DNA from: DASVUS01 sp036388675 | Lineage (GTDB): Bacteria > Armatimonadota > Abditibacteriia > Abditibacteriales > Abditibacteriaceae | NCBI GenBank assembly: GCA_036388675.1 | Contig: DASVRI010000033.1 | Location: forward strand, 248,001 to 312,000 | Reading direction: 5' to 3' | Length of the DNA stretch: 64,000 nt | Shown here: positions 28,821-37,531 of the stretch, one piece after another | Numbering within the stretch: position 1 is the stretch's first letter | Layout: every line of letters begins with the position of its first letter | Program-made: the position numbers and the translations under genes | Notes under the pieces: model-generated | Databases searched by the model: none | Told to the model about the DNA's origin: nothing | The model's input: only the letters and a program-made list of their open reading frames with translations

Positions 28821-29627
28821 TCAGTCGATAACGATGCTTTTGGGGTCGAAATCGGCTTTGGGATACTGCGGTTTCATCTTTTCCAGCGCTTCAACAACGG
28901 CTTCGGCTAAATTGATGTTGCGTGCCCATTTCTTGTTGGCCGGTACAACAGTCCACGGTGCGTGCTCTGTAGAGCACTTGTTAAGAGCGTCGTCCAAAGC
29001 ATCCTGGTAATCGTCCCACAAAGCACGCTCTTTCAAGTCGCCGGGGTTGAACTTCCAGTTCTTTTCCGGGTTGTCGAGGCGCGCCTGCAAGCGCTCTTTT
29101 TGCTCGTCTTTGGAGATGTGCAGGAAGAACTTCAAAATCGTGACGCCGTTGCGCGTCAGCATTTGCTCGAAGTTGTTGATGTCGTCGTAGCGCGCCTGCC
29201 ACACTTTCTTTTCCACCATTTTATGAACGCGCACGATCAGCACATCTTCGTAATGTGAGCGGTTCCACACGCCGATGATGCCTTTGGGCGGAACGGCCTT
29301 ATGCACGCGCCACAAAAAGTCGTGGCTCAGTTCATCCGTCGAGGGCGCTTTGAAACTGGTGACCTGCACGCCCGCCGGGTTGACGCCGGTCATGATGCTT
29401 TTCAGCGCGCCGTCTTTGCCGCCGGTGTCCATCGCTTGCAGTACAATGAGCAAACTGCGCTTGTCTTCAGCATAGAGCGCTTCCTGCAATGCACTCAACC
29501 GTTCGCGCAAAGCGCCCAAACGTTCCAAAGTTTCGTCTTTGGATGAGTAGCCGCCGGTCGCGTCGGGGTCGATGTCGCGCAGGCGAATTTTGGTGCCGGG
29601 CCGCACCGTGACAAGAGAGCTTTTCAT
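28821..29627 (-). CDS. ppk2: Polyphosphate kinase 2 family protein
   Basis: A 268-aa PPK2-type phosphotransferase that moves phosphate between polyphosphate and nucleotides in the cytoplasm. The P-loop is LIVLQAMDTGGKDGALKSIM, the lid region has WNRSHYEDVLIVRVH, and the family section FFLHISKDEQKERLQARL with WKFNPGDLKERALWDDY is intact. Length is typical of single-domain class I-like enzymes; direction and nucleotide preference cannot be read. Its ATG overlaps the stop of the upstream PHP gene in an ATGA, so the two are translationally coupled. Confidence 0.95.
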   Translation of the reverse strand: MKSSLVTVRPGTKIRLRDIDPDATGGYSSKDETLERLGALRERLSALQEALYAEDKRSLLIVLQAMDTGGKDGALKSIMTGVNPAGVQVTSFKAPSTDELSHDFLWRVHKAVPPKGIIGVWNRSHYEDVLIVRVHKMVEKKVWQARYDDINNFEQMLTRNGVTILKFFLHISKDEQKERLQARLDNPEKNWKFNPGDLKERALWDDYQDALDDALNKCSTEHAPWTVVPANKKWARNINLAEAVVEALEKMKPQYPKADFDPKSIVID

Positions 29628-30502
29628 GAATGATTTCCTGCCGACATGGAGGCACGAATCTGGTCGCGGCGCGCTTTATAACCTTCCAGAATCTCGTCGG
29701 GAACCGGGCCGCCTGTGTTGGTGATGCCGAGTTGAATGTGCGGTTTGCTCGCACCATGAAAATCGCTGCCGCCGCCCGGAAGCAAGTCGTGCGCCTGGCA
29801 CATGGCACGCGCCCATGCTGTTTCTTCCGGCGTGTAAGTCGCGTAATAAATTTCCAGTCCGTCCAGGCCCCAGGCGCGCCATTCGGCAACTTTGGGTGAA
29901 AGCTCATCCAGTGTAAAGTTGCGGTTCAACGGCGGATGCGCCCACACCGCAATGCCGCCCGCCTGGTGAATGCCTTCAATCGCTTCCTGCGGCGTCAGCA
30001 CTTCTTTGGTGGCGTAAGCCGGTTTGCCATCGGCAAGATACAAATCAAACGCTTCCTGAGTACTCGATACATAACCGCGCGCCACCATAGCACGCGCAAA
30101 GTGAGGTCGGCCCAACTGCCCGCCGGCACCGGCGTAGGCGCGCACTTCGTCTTCTTCAAGCGGCACGCCCAGCGCGCGCAAATTGTCGAAGATAATGTTG
30201 TTGCGATTTGCGCGCGCACGCTGAATGGAAATCAGGGTGGCGTTGAGTTCCGATTGCGGGTCGATGAAATAGCCCAGCAGGTGAAAACGCCCGCCTTCAT
30301 ACGAAGTGGACAACTCCACGCCGGGCACAATTTCGATGCCCTGCTCGGCACCGGCGGCAAAGGCTTCATCCCAGCCGAAGATGTTGTCGTGATCGGTAAT
30401 GCCAAGTGCATCCAGCTTTTGTTGGCGCGCCAGTGCGACAAGTTCGGTGGGCGTCAACGAGCCATCGGAGGCGGTTGTGTGGGCGTGCAAATCAACGGGC
30501 AT
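29624..30502 (-). CDS. PHP-domain phosphoesterase (YciV/RNase AM type)
   Basis: A 292-aa soluble PHP protein. The N-terminal DLHAHTTASDGSLTP, LGITDHDNIFGWDEA, VPGVELST, the late WAHPPLN and the C-terminal GGSDFHG give a full metal-binding set. This matches the family of 3',5'-nucleoside bisphosphate phosphatase/5'-3' exoribonucleases. A role in removing pAp, the by-product of PAPS use, would fit the APS kinase gene just upstream at 30560-31105, but that link is inference. Start ATG with AAGGA four bases upstream. Confidence 0.9.
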   Translation of the reverse strand: MPVDLHAHTTASDGSLTPTELVALARQQKLDALGITDHDNIFGWDEAFAAGAEQGIEIVPGVELSTSYEGGRFHLLGYFIDPQSELNATLISIQRARANRNNIIFDNLRALGVPLEEDEVRAYAGAGGQLGRPHFARAMVARGYVSSTQEAFDLYLADGKPAYATKEVLTPQEAIEGIHQAGGIAVWAHPPLNRNFTLDELSPKVAEWRAWGLDGLEIYYATYTPEETAWARAMCQAHDLLPGGGSDFHGASKPHIQLGITNTGGPVPDEILEGYKARRDQIRASMSAGNHS

Positions 30503-30559
30503 AGCTTCCTTTTCGAGTGCGTTTTTCGTATCAGGTCTGAACTGACAACTCGTTTGAGC

Positions 30560-31105
30560 TTACGACTTGTCGATGAGTTCTTTGTTTGCGAGGAAGCGCA
30601 AAATCTTCTGCACCGATGCCTCGACCGGTTCATGTTCACTTTCGACCACAACTTCGGGGTTCTCCGGCTCTTCATAAGGGTCGGATACGCCGGTGAAGTT
30701 TTCAATTTCGCCGGCCAGCGCTTTCTTGTAAAGACCTTTGACATCGCGGCGCACCAGTTCATCGAGCGAGCATTTTGTGTACACCTCGACAAAGGCCGTG
30801 CCGTGCGATTCGACCAATTCGCGGCACTCGGCGCGCACCGAACGATAGGGTGAAATCGCGGCGGAAATCGCGATAACGCCGTTGCGGCTGAGCAGGTCGC
30901 ATACGAAACCGATGCGGCGCACGTTGATGTCGCGGTCTTCTTTGTTGAAGCTGAGGCCACGGCTGAGATGAGTGCGCACAATGTCGCCGTCGAGCACTTC
31001 GACTTTGTAGCCGCGACGCTGAAATTCCTCATGCAGCAAATCGGTCAGAGTACTCTTTCCCGAGCCTGACAGCCCGGTGAACCACAGGGTAAAACCTTTA
31101 TGCAC
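30560..31105 (-). CDS. cysC: Adenylylsulfate (APS) kinase
   Basis: A 181-aa cytoplasmic enzyme phosphorylating APS to PAPS in sulfate assimilation. Walker A GLSGSGKST, the DGDIVRTHLSRGL substrate motif, FNKEDRDINVRRIG, ISPYRSVRAE and the FVEVYTKCSLDELVRRD section are all as in CysC. Starts at GTG 31105 with AGGAAGA upstream. No sulfate adenylyltransferase is in the window. It lies 57 bp upstream of the PHP phosphatase on the same strand. Confidence 0.96.
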   Translation of the reverse strand: MHKGFTLWFTGLSGSGKSTLTDLLHEEFQRRGYKVEVLDGDIVRTHLSRGLSFNKEDRDINVRRIGFVCDLLSRNGVIAISAAISPYRSVRAECRELVESHGTAFVEVYTKCSLDELVRRDVKGLYKKALAGEIENFTGVSDPYEEPENPEVVVESEHEPVEASVQKILRFLANKELIDKS

Positions 31106-31267
31106 GTTTATCTTCCTGACCTGGAGTGTTTCGCGGCTCTCATCTTAGCGAAAACCGCACAGTGGGAAAAGAGCAGGTAATTTTTGCTTTGCAGCAGTTA
31201 CAATGGTGTTTCAATCTTAAACAGCAGAGCGGCTGATGCCAGGAAGGCCCTCTGCGGAGGAAGCACC

Positions 31268-32866
31268 ATGCAGTTACGCAGGCTGTTCACTGTCGTTGCC
31301 CTTGTATGCTGGTTCTCATCTGTGAGTGCCGTGTCGGCACAGGACCGGATCGGATTACGGAATTTAGCCAGTGCACGCAGCTTCCTTCTGGGAACCGCAG
31401 CACCGATAGACCTCTTAAGAAACAACGCCGACAACGGCAATTTTCCCACGGTTGCCGCCGCCGAGTTCAACATGATCGAGCCGGAAAACGACTTCAAACC
31501 GCCGGCACTCTGGCTGGGAGAAAACAATTACAACTTCGATCGCACCGACTGGCTGCTTGGCGCGCCGGGGCAAATCGGCTGGGCACAGAGCAACGGCATT
31601 GCCGTGCGCGGCCACGTTCTCGTTTACGCACGAGATGATGGCTACACCATTCCTAACTGGCTGCTCCAACAGGAAGCCAACATCGACTATGGTCGTGCCA
31701 AGCAGCTTTTGCACGATTACATCTTCGACGTGGCTGGCCGATACAAAGGCAAAATCGCGATGTGGGACGTTCTCAACGAAGCGATTGCCGATGTGCCGAA
31801 TAACCGGCCTTTCAACCTGCGCGACAGCTTCTGGTATCGCAAGTTGGGCACAGATTTCATCAAGTTCGCCTTCCAGTGGGCTCATGAAGCCGATCCCACT
31901 GCCGAACTGTATTACAACGATTACAACATCGAAACGCCTGGTCGGAAATTCGATTCGGCGCTGGAACTGATTAAATGGGTGCGTCAGCAGGGCGTTGAGG
32001 TGACCGGCATGGGATTGCAGTATCACCTGCGCGTTGTGGACACCATCACGCCGGGCGACGGGCACTATCAGAATGTGCAGCGTCTGCGAGACGAAAACTT
32101 CCAGTTCATGATTACCGAACTGGACGTTCGTATGCCGGTTAAAGCCTATGCGCCAAGCGACCCGCGCTTTGGCCTGGAGCCGGTAAACCCTGCCGACCTG
32201 GACAAGCAGGCAAACATCTTTCGCGCCGCTCTGCACATGAGCTTGACCATGCCCAATTGTCACGCTCTCAACATCTGGGGCTTTACGGACGCTCACAGTT
32301 GGATACCCTCGACCTTTGCCGGCGCCGGCGCCGCAACGATCTTCACCGCGGCCTACGAACCGAAACCGGCCTACTGGCAAATGCAGGAAGAACTCGGTCG
32401 CAATCTGCCGGATGGCGTGTACCGCCTCTCCGCGCAGTCAGATCCTCATCTGTTTCTGGGCATCGCCGATTTGACGAAGAACAGCGGACGAGTCGCCTTC
32501 TACGCGGGAACATCGGCAGCAGGGAAAGCTCGGGACGCAGCGAATCGCTACAATCGCCAACTGTGGCAGTTGACCTGGCAAAACGACGGCACCTATCGCA
32601 TTTCCCCGGTCGTCGCACCACAACAGGCGTTGTTCCCATTCGGAAAAACCTGGGCACCGGGCCGCGTGCAAACACAACTTTGGTCGGGCAGCAACAATCA
32701 GGAATGGATTGTGACCCCACACGACGACGGCACTTTTCGCATCGCAATGCGCCCTGCATGGTGGCTCGTCATGAACAAATCCGCGCGCCAGGCGGCGCCA
32801 AGAATGACTTTGCCAATCAGCACCGACAGCCAGGCGTGGAACTTCGAGCCGCAGCAAGCGCAGTAG
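31268..32866 (+). CDS. GH10 endo-1,4-beta-xylanase with C-terminal beta-trefoil-like domain
   Basis: A 532-aa secreted xylan hydrolase. A signal peptide (RRLFTVVALVCWFSSVSAVSAQ) is followed by a GH10 barrel: acid/base Glu in WDVLNEAIAD, nucleophile Glu in FMITELDVRMP, plus VRGHVLVY and YNDYNIETPG. The C-terminal 150 residues contain repeated QLWQLTWQNDG and NQEWIVTPHDDG blocks typical of ricin-type carbohydrate-binding trefoils. GGAGG lies eight bases before the ATG at 31268. Works with the GH51 arabinofuranosidase at the right edge of the window in arabinoxylan breakdown (inference). Confidence 0.95.
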   Translation: MQLRRLFTVVALVCWFSSVSAVSAQDRIGLRNLASARSFLLGTAAPIDLLRNNADNGNFPTVAAAEFNMIEPENDFKPPALWLGENNYNFDRTDWLLGAPGQIGWAQSNGIAVRGHVLVYARDDGYTIPNWLLQQEANIDYGRAKQLLHDYIFDVAGRYKGKIAMWDVLNEAIADVPNNRPFNLRDSFWYRKLGTDFIKFAFQWAHEADPTAELYYNDYNIETPGRKFDSALELIKWVRQQGVEVTGMGLQYHLRVVDTITPGDGHYQNVQRLRDENFQFMITELDVRMPVKAYAPSDPRFGLEPVNPADLDKQANIFRAALHMSLTMPNCHALNIWGFTDAHSWIPSTFAGAGAATIFTAAYEPKPAYWQMQEELGRNLPDGVYRLSAQSDPHLFLGIADLTKNSGRVAFYAGTSAAGKARDAANRYNRQLWQLTWQNDGTYRISPVVAPQQALFPFGKTWAPGRVQTQLWSGSNNQEWIVTPHDDGTFRIAMRPAWWLVMNKSARQAAPRMTLPISTDSQAWNFEPQQAQ

Positions 32867-32891
32867 CGGCTGCAAGCGCAGTAGCGGCTGC
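32856..32891. repeat. 18-bp tandem duplication spanning the xylanase stop codon
   Basis: Two adjacent identical units AAGCGCAGTAGCGGCTGC (32856-32873, 32874-32891). The first contains the last sense codons and the TAG stop of the xylanase, so the second is a silent copy in the 3' untranslated region. Confidence 0.9.
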
Positions 32892-32910
32892 ACGCCAACA
32901 CCTGGTTCGT

Positions 32911-35900
32911 TTAATGGGACGGAGCAGACATCGCTGCGGGAGGCTTGGGCAGTGTGACAATAAATGTGGTGCCGACACCTTGCTTGCTTTGCACCACAAT
33001 GTCACCCGCCTGAGCCTCCACCAGTTGTTTGACCAGGTAAAGCCCCAGTCCCGTGCCCCTGATGCCACGGGCTTGCGCATCCGGCGTGCGATAGTATTTC
33101 TGAAACAGTTGCGACTGCTGTTCGGCAGACATCCCCATGCCGGTGTCCTGCACCGATATTTCGACGAACTTCATTGTCTCTTTCAAGCGTAGCGTTATGG
33201 TACCACCGTCGGGCGAGTACTTGACGGCGTTCGATACCAAGTTGGTAACAATCTGTTCCACGCGATCTTCGTCGGCACAGGCGAAAATCGGGCTTTGTTC
33301 ACACGCGAAGACCAGATGCAAGTTCTGGTAGTCGCCGATGGTGGCGCGCGCGCCGTCGAGTACTCCTTCGCATAGCGTGACCACGTCCACAGCTTCGAGA
33401 CGCAGGGAAAGTTCGCGTCCGGCCTCCATGCGGGAAACATCCAGCAGTTCGGAAATCATGCGATTGAGGCGGCGACAGTGGCGCACAATGGCGTTCGCCA
33501 TCTCACCGCGCATGGAAACGGTGTAATCGCCCGTGTCCTCGTTCAAGAGCGATGCATAACCCAGGATTGTGGTGAGCGGCGTGCGTAGTTCATGTGCCAC
33601 ATACGAGACAAAGTCGCTCTTGAGGTTGTCGAGTTCGCGCTGCGCCGTTACATCGGCCACCACCAGCATCTGGCCCAAAGGTCGCTCGGCACCAAGCAGT
33701 CGTGTCACATTGGCCGACAGCACGCGGCGAGCCGTGTCGCTGCGCTCGGTTTCCGCATACTCGCCGCGGTTGCCTGTCTCAGGCGTGTCGTCACACACGA
33801 TCTCCCGCGAGAGCGGCGCGTCATCCGCTTCACCTGCTGTGCCGCTGCCATCCAGTTCGCAAATTAGCGTGGCCAGTTGATGCTGCCCCCCGGCCCGCAG
33901 AGCGCCCGTAATGGATTGCCCCAGGGTGGGCGAAGCGCGTCCCAGAATGCGCTCGCTCGCGGCGTTGACAAAGACGACGTGCCCGTTTTCATCAGCGACA
34001 ATCAGGGCATTGTCGATGCTTTCCACAGCCGCCGTTAATTTGACGCTTTGTTCGAGGAGTAGGTCGTAAGCCTCGCGCAGGTCGCGATTGGCCAACTCAA
34101 CTTTGCCGCGCAGCATTTCGTAATATTGCAGATGCTCCAAAGCCAGCGCCGACTGCCGCGCCAGAGTTTCCAAAAACGTTGCGTCACGCTCCGTGAAGAG
34201 TCGTTTGTCGCGCCGCCCGATAGCAATGAGAGCGCCGCCCGAGGCACGCGATTCTGCGTGGGGAGCGGCATCCAGCGGCTTCATGTCGGGCAATGGCGCG
34301 GCGACAATTGTGCAATGCCGATTATGACCGCCTTCAAAGAAAGCACACAGGTCACGCAACTGTTGATCAGAAAGAACTTCGAGTAATGGTGATTCGGTGC
34401 GGGCTATTTCGTCATGCTGCGTCTCAACATGAAATGGATTGAGTCTCACCTCGTGCGTCATTTTTTGCGAACCATCGACTGCGGGCCACACGAGTACTCG
34501 CCGGCTGTGCCCCACCCGATACGCAATTCTCTGCAAAGCCTCATTCTTAGTCTCACCGTTCAGCACCAGGAACACGTGTTCGGCGCCCAGTGCCTGGCGC
34601 GCCGTGGTGTCGATAACAGACAGCAATCGTGGACGGTCGCGCACCGAAGCCATCAAGTCGCTACCACGCGCCAGGGCCGCTGCGGCTTCGTCGGCGCGCC
34701 AGTTGGCTTCCCATTCCCAGCGGTAGTTGAGCGCTGTTGTTAGAGCATAGGTCAAAAGCCCGCCACACAAAGGCACTGCAAGCGGAATGTAAATGTTGGC
34801 CAGGCTCATGGCGAGCGCTGCGCCCTGCCACAACACGGCGCCCAGGCCCACAATCCATAAGGTGCCGCCCAGCGCACGACGCGGTGCCGTCAACACGCCG
34901 CACAGCGCAGAAAAGCCCAGCAGCAGAGCCGCCTGTAGCCATACACCAAGCGAACGCAGCGGACGATTCGAGAGAATGTCATCGACCGCATTGGCTTGCA
35001 GTTCAATCGCCGGTTGCACCGGAGAAAACGGCGTCGGGCGGTGTTCAAAAGTTCCCGCCGCTGTGGTGCCGATGAGAACGATGCGATCTTTGAATACTTC
35101 CGGCTTGACCAAACCATCGAACAGCTCGTTATACGAGTAGGTGGCGAACGTTTGGTTGCCTCCGGCCCAGTTGACCCAGGTTTCGCCGTGGGAGTCGAAC
35201 GGAATCGAGGTGCGAGTACTCGCAGACGTTGTGGAGTCCAAGACGATTTCGCCCGCCCCGGCGATAATTTGTGCCGGCTCTAAACCTAGAAAGTGTGCCG
35301 CAGCAGCCAGCGCCAGCGAGGGATAAAGCGCGTCGCGATAGCGGATGAGGTGTGGAATGCGCCGCAAAGCGCCATCGGCTTCAGGATAGATGTTGATGTG
35401 CCCGACGGCGGGAGCCTGCGATTGCAGCGCGGGCAAAGCCGAAGTCACCCACGCTGCCGAGCGCAGTTGCGCACCCCGATTGCTGACGGCAAATCGCGGC
35501 GGCAGCACTGTGCGGTTGCCGGGCCAACTCACCGGCAGCGACGGGCTCACTTCCGACGGCACATGAAAGGCCGCAGCCTGCACGACATTGCCCGCTTCAC
35601 GACAGGCTCTTATGAAATCGGCGTCGTCGCGGGCAGAAGACGATGGCGTGGAAAACAGCAGGTCAAAGGCAATGGTCTTTGCGCCGGCGCGATACAAGCG
35701 CCGCACAACTTCAGCGTGCGCACTCCATCGCAGAGGCCAGCGTTCGGCACGCGCCACGGTAGCGTCGTCGGCCACCAACACAATGATGTGCGGTGACGGA
35801 TAGCGAAAACCACGGGTACGGAAAAGAGCATCCATGGTGCCGCGCTCGACGCCGCGCAGCCAACCAACCACGCTAAGCGCCGCAGCAACAGCCGCGCAGC

Positions 35901-35976
35901 ACAAACCGAACAGAACGCCCTGCAAGGCACGAGGCATCGAACGAAGCGTGGGACCAAATAGTCGCGGAATGCGCAT
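32911..35976 (-). CDS. CHASE2-GAF-PAS sensor histidine kinase
   Basis: A 1021-aa membrane sensor kinase. One N-terminal helix (VLFGLCCAAVAAALSVVGW) precedes an extracytoplasmic CHASE2 domain (residues about 45-330, with IIVLVADDATV and FDLLFSTPSSS). Three more helices (about 340-420) lead to a GAF domain, a PAS domain (IDNALIVADENGHVVFVNAA), HisKA (FVSYVAHELRTPL, His phosphoacceptor) and a HATPase (NLVSNAVKYSPDGG, DTGMGMS, GTGLGLYLVKQ). The signal is unknown. No receiver gene is adjacent on this strand. ATG at 35976 lacks a ribosome site; a TTG at 36015 would add 13 residues. Confidence 0.93.
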   Translation of the reverse strand: MRIPRLFGPTLRSMPRALQGVLFGLCCAAVAAALSVVGWLRGVERGTMDALFRTRGFRYPSPHIIVLVADDATVARAERWPLRWSAHAEVVRRLYRAGAKTIAFDLLFSTPSSSARDDADFIRACREAGNVVQAAAFHVPSEVSPSLPVSWPGNRTVLPPRFAVSNRGAQLRSAAWVTSALPALQSQAPAVGHINIYPEADGALRRIPHLIRYRDALYPSLALAAAAHFLGLEPAQIIAGAGEIVLDSTTSASTRTSIPFDSHGETWVNWAGGNQTFATYSYNELFDGLVKPEVFKDRIVLIGTTAAGTFEHRPTPFSPVQPAIELQANAVDDILSNRPLRSLGVWLQAALLLGFSALCGVLTAPRRALGGTLWIVGLGAVLWQGAALAMSLANIYIPLAVPLCGGLLTYALTTALNYRWEWEANWRADEAAAALARGSDLMASVRDRPRLLSVIDTTARQALGAEHVFLVLNGETKNEALQRIAYRVGHSRRVLVWPAVDGSQKMTHEVRLNPFHVETQHDEIARTESPLLEVLSDQQLRDLCAFFEGGHNRHCTIVAAPLPDMKPLDAAPHAESRASGGALIAIGRRDKRLFTERDATFLETLARQSALALEHLQYYEMLRGKVELANRDLREAYDLLLEQSVKLTAAVESIDNALIVADENGHVVFVNAASERILGRASPTLGQSITGALRAGGQHQLATLICELDGSGTAGEADDAPLSREIVCDDTPETGNRGEYAETERSDTARRVLSANVTRLLGAERPLGQMLVVADVTAQRELDNLKSDFVSYVAHELRTPLTTILGYASLLNEDTGDYTVSMRGEMANAIVRHCRRLNRMISELLDVSRMEAGRELSLRLEAVDVVTLCEGVLDGARATIGDYQNLHLVFACEQSPIFACADEDRVEQIVTNLVSNAVKYSPDGGTITLRLKETMKFVEISVQDTGMGMSAEQQSQLFQKYYRTPDAQARGIRGTGLGLYLVKQLVEAQAGDIVVQSKQGVGTTFIVTLPKPPAAMSAPSH

Positions 35977-36020
35977 GGAAGTGATTACGTCAAAGGCGCG
36001 ATGCGGCGGACGCAACGCGT

Positions 36021-36050
36021 GTACTCAACACGAGTACTCGTGTTGAGTAC
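36021..36050. repeat. 30-bp perfect palindrome containing nested GAGTACTC
   Basis: Perfect symmetric half-site GTACTCAACACGAGT around the octamer at 36032-36039, with a second octamer overlapping its right end (36045-36052). It lies 45 bp upstream of the CHASE2 kinase start, where it could be an operator or a transcript hairpin. Confidence 0.75.
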
Positions 36051-36109
36051 TCAACGACAACCGGGGACATGTGGCAGCCGAAACCAGAAGCAGTTTCACA
36101 AACATCTGC

Positions 36110-36224
36110 ACGAACCCGGAGTGTTGGTTGCCCCAGAAGCAGACAACGACTTATCTGATGGGGGCTGTGAGCGACGAGCCTGTTTCAGGCCACACAAGCC
36201 CGTCGCTCACGCTCCGGGTTCGTG
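36110..36224. repeat. Nested inverted repeats between kinase and pilin genes
   Basis: Outer arms CACGAACCCGGAG (36110-36122) and complement (36212-36224) enclose inner arms GTGAGCGACG (36167-36176) and CGTCGCTCAC (36201-36210). Placed downstream of the pilin-FecR gene, so possibly its terminator. The GTGAGCG hairpin style resembles the 18861 family. Confidence 0.65.
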
Positions 36225-36263
36225 ACCACGGCTTCGCTGCTATTTATGAGACTGCTTGTGAAG

Positions 36264-37238
36264 TTAAAGCAGGCCACCGAGCACATCATTGAGTAAATCA
36301 CCGATAACATCGCCCACCGGGGTGACGGTCAGCCACTCTTTAGATGGCGAAGGCGCCATGCCGGTTTTCCTGGTCGTGGTAAGGCTGACTTTCCCTTCGT
36401 TTACCCACAGCCTGGTTGTGCCGTCACTTGACACAACGATGCGAAATGCCGTGCCGTGCGCTCCGGCGGTAGCCGTTGGAGTTACGACATCGAACTTCGA
36501 TCCGTGATTGATTTCATAAACGACATCGCCGATGCTCTGGCGCACCAGGGTATAAAGTGGTGCCTGCATACGGCCCTGCACAAACGATTGCAGCACCGTG
36601 ACATCGCTGCCGCCGCGCAGCGTGGCCGTGGTGCCGTCGGCAAAGCGGATTTTGGCTCCGCCGCCGCCCGTCGTGCGAATGCGATCTCCGCCGCGCAGCG
36701 TCATGCCCGCCGTGGCGGAAATCGCACTATCTTCTTTGGGATGCTGCACTGTTGCGGCGTTAGCCGCTTCCAGAGTTGCGGGAGAAGTGGCGAACTGCGC
36801 CGTGTAACGACCTTTAAATGCCTGCACCCCATGCCTACCCGCTTCTTCGTGGAACGGGCAAACCACAATCGGTAACTCGCTGTTGTCGCGCGGTGCACGA
36901 ATGGCATAGAACTCGGCGTAGCTGTCGCGGGCAGTCTTCGGGTCGGAGGGGCAATGAAGCGCATCGTCATCCTCCAGATAATGGGCCTGACGCAAACTCG
37001 CCAGCTCGGATGGAAAGCGCCCATTTTCCTGACGATAGGCATCCAGCGCCAGGACAACGGCCTTGAGATGAACATCGCACTGCGCACGACGCGCGCCTTC
37101 ACGCCCGCGCGAAAAGTTGCCCACGAGCATTGCGGCCAGCACCGCAACGATGCCCAGCACCACCAGAATTTGAATCAGGGTAAAGCCGGCAAAACGTGAT
37201 CGCTGAATACGCGTTTTTTGCATGTTCTGCATTGTCAT
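36264..37238 (-). CDS. Prepilin-like protein fused to a FecR domain
   Basis: A 324-aa protein. The N-terminus has a type IV prepilin class III signal, RFAG-FTLIQILVVLGIVAVLA, but the usually invariant Glu at +5 of the mature protein is Gln. Next comes a GspG/pilin-like globular part (LDAYRQENGRFPSELASL, ALHCPSDP). From about residue 180 there is a FecR domain (AGMTLRGGDRIRTTGGG, AKIRFADGTTATLRGGSDV, TPTATAGAHGTAFRIVV, GKVSLTT). FecR domains normally sense or scaffold in the periplasm. The fusion suggests a surface or periplasmic structural protein delivered by pseudopilin machinery. ATG at 37238 with GAGGA is chosen among several close ATGs. Confidence 0.88.
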   Translation of the reverse strand: MTMQNMQKTRIQRSRFAGFTLIQILVVLGIVAVLAAMLVGNFSRGREGARRAQCDVHLKAVVLALDAYRQENGRFPSELASLRQAHYLEDDDALHCPSDPKTARDSYAEFYAIRAPRDNSELPIVVCPFHEEAGRHGVQAFKGRYTAQFATSPATLEAANAATVQHPKEDSAISATAGMTLRGGDRIRTTGGGGAKIRFADGTTATLRGGSDVTVLQSFVQGRMQAPLYTLVRQSIGDVVYEINHGSKFDVVTPTATAGAHGTAFRIVVSSDGTTRLWVNEGKVSLTTTRKTGMAPSPSKEWLTVTPVGDVIGDLLNDVLGGLL

Positions 37239-37531
37239 CAGTGTCCTCGACAAGTTTCAACACTGCGTGTCAAGACTCGGTGTCAGCACGTCCTGCAACA
37301 CACATTACGAACTTGCACTGATGTCGCCACTGAAGGTTGACAGGACGTGTATGTCTTGAGTACTCGCATTATAGCTGGCGGCACAAGTTTTGACACCCCC
37401 GGGCCGCACCATTACACTTGCGATGACGCCAGCGTACACTGGTGCTGCTCTTGGCCGGTAAGAAGCCGTTTGCCGCATGAAACAGCACCCGCCCAACAGC
37501 ACCCGCTCTCCAACAGGAACTTTGCGCTCTT

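Noticed and set aside
35977..36263. A peptide gene in the gap upstream of the CHASE2 kinase
   Set aside because: Open frames there run through palindromes and inverted repeats and have no start signals.
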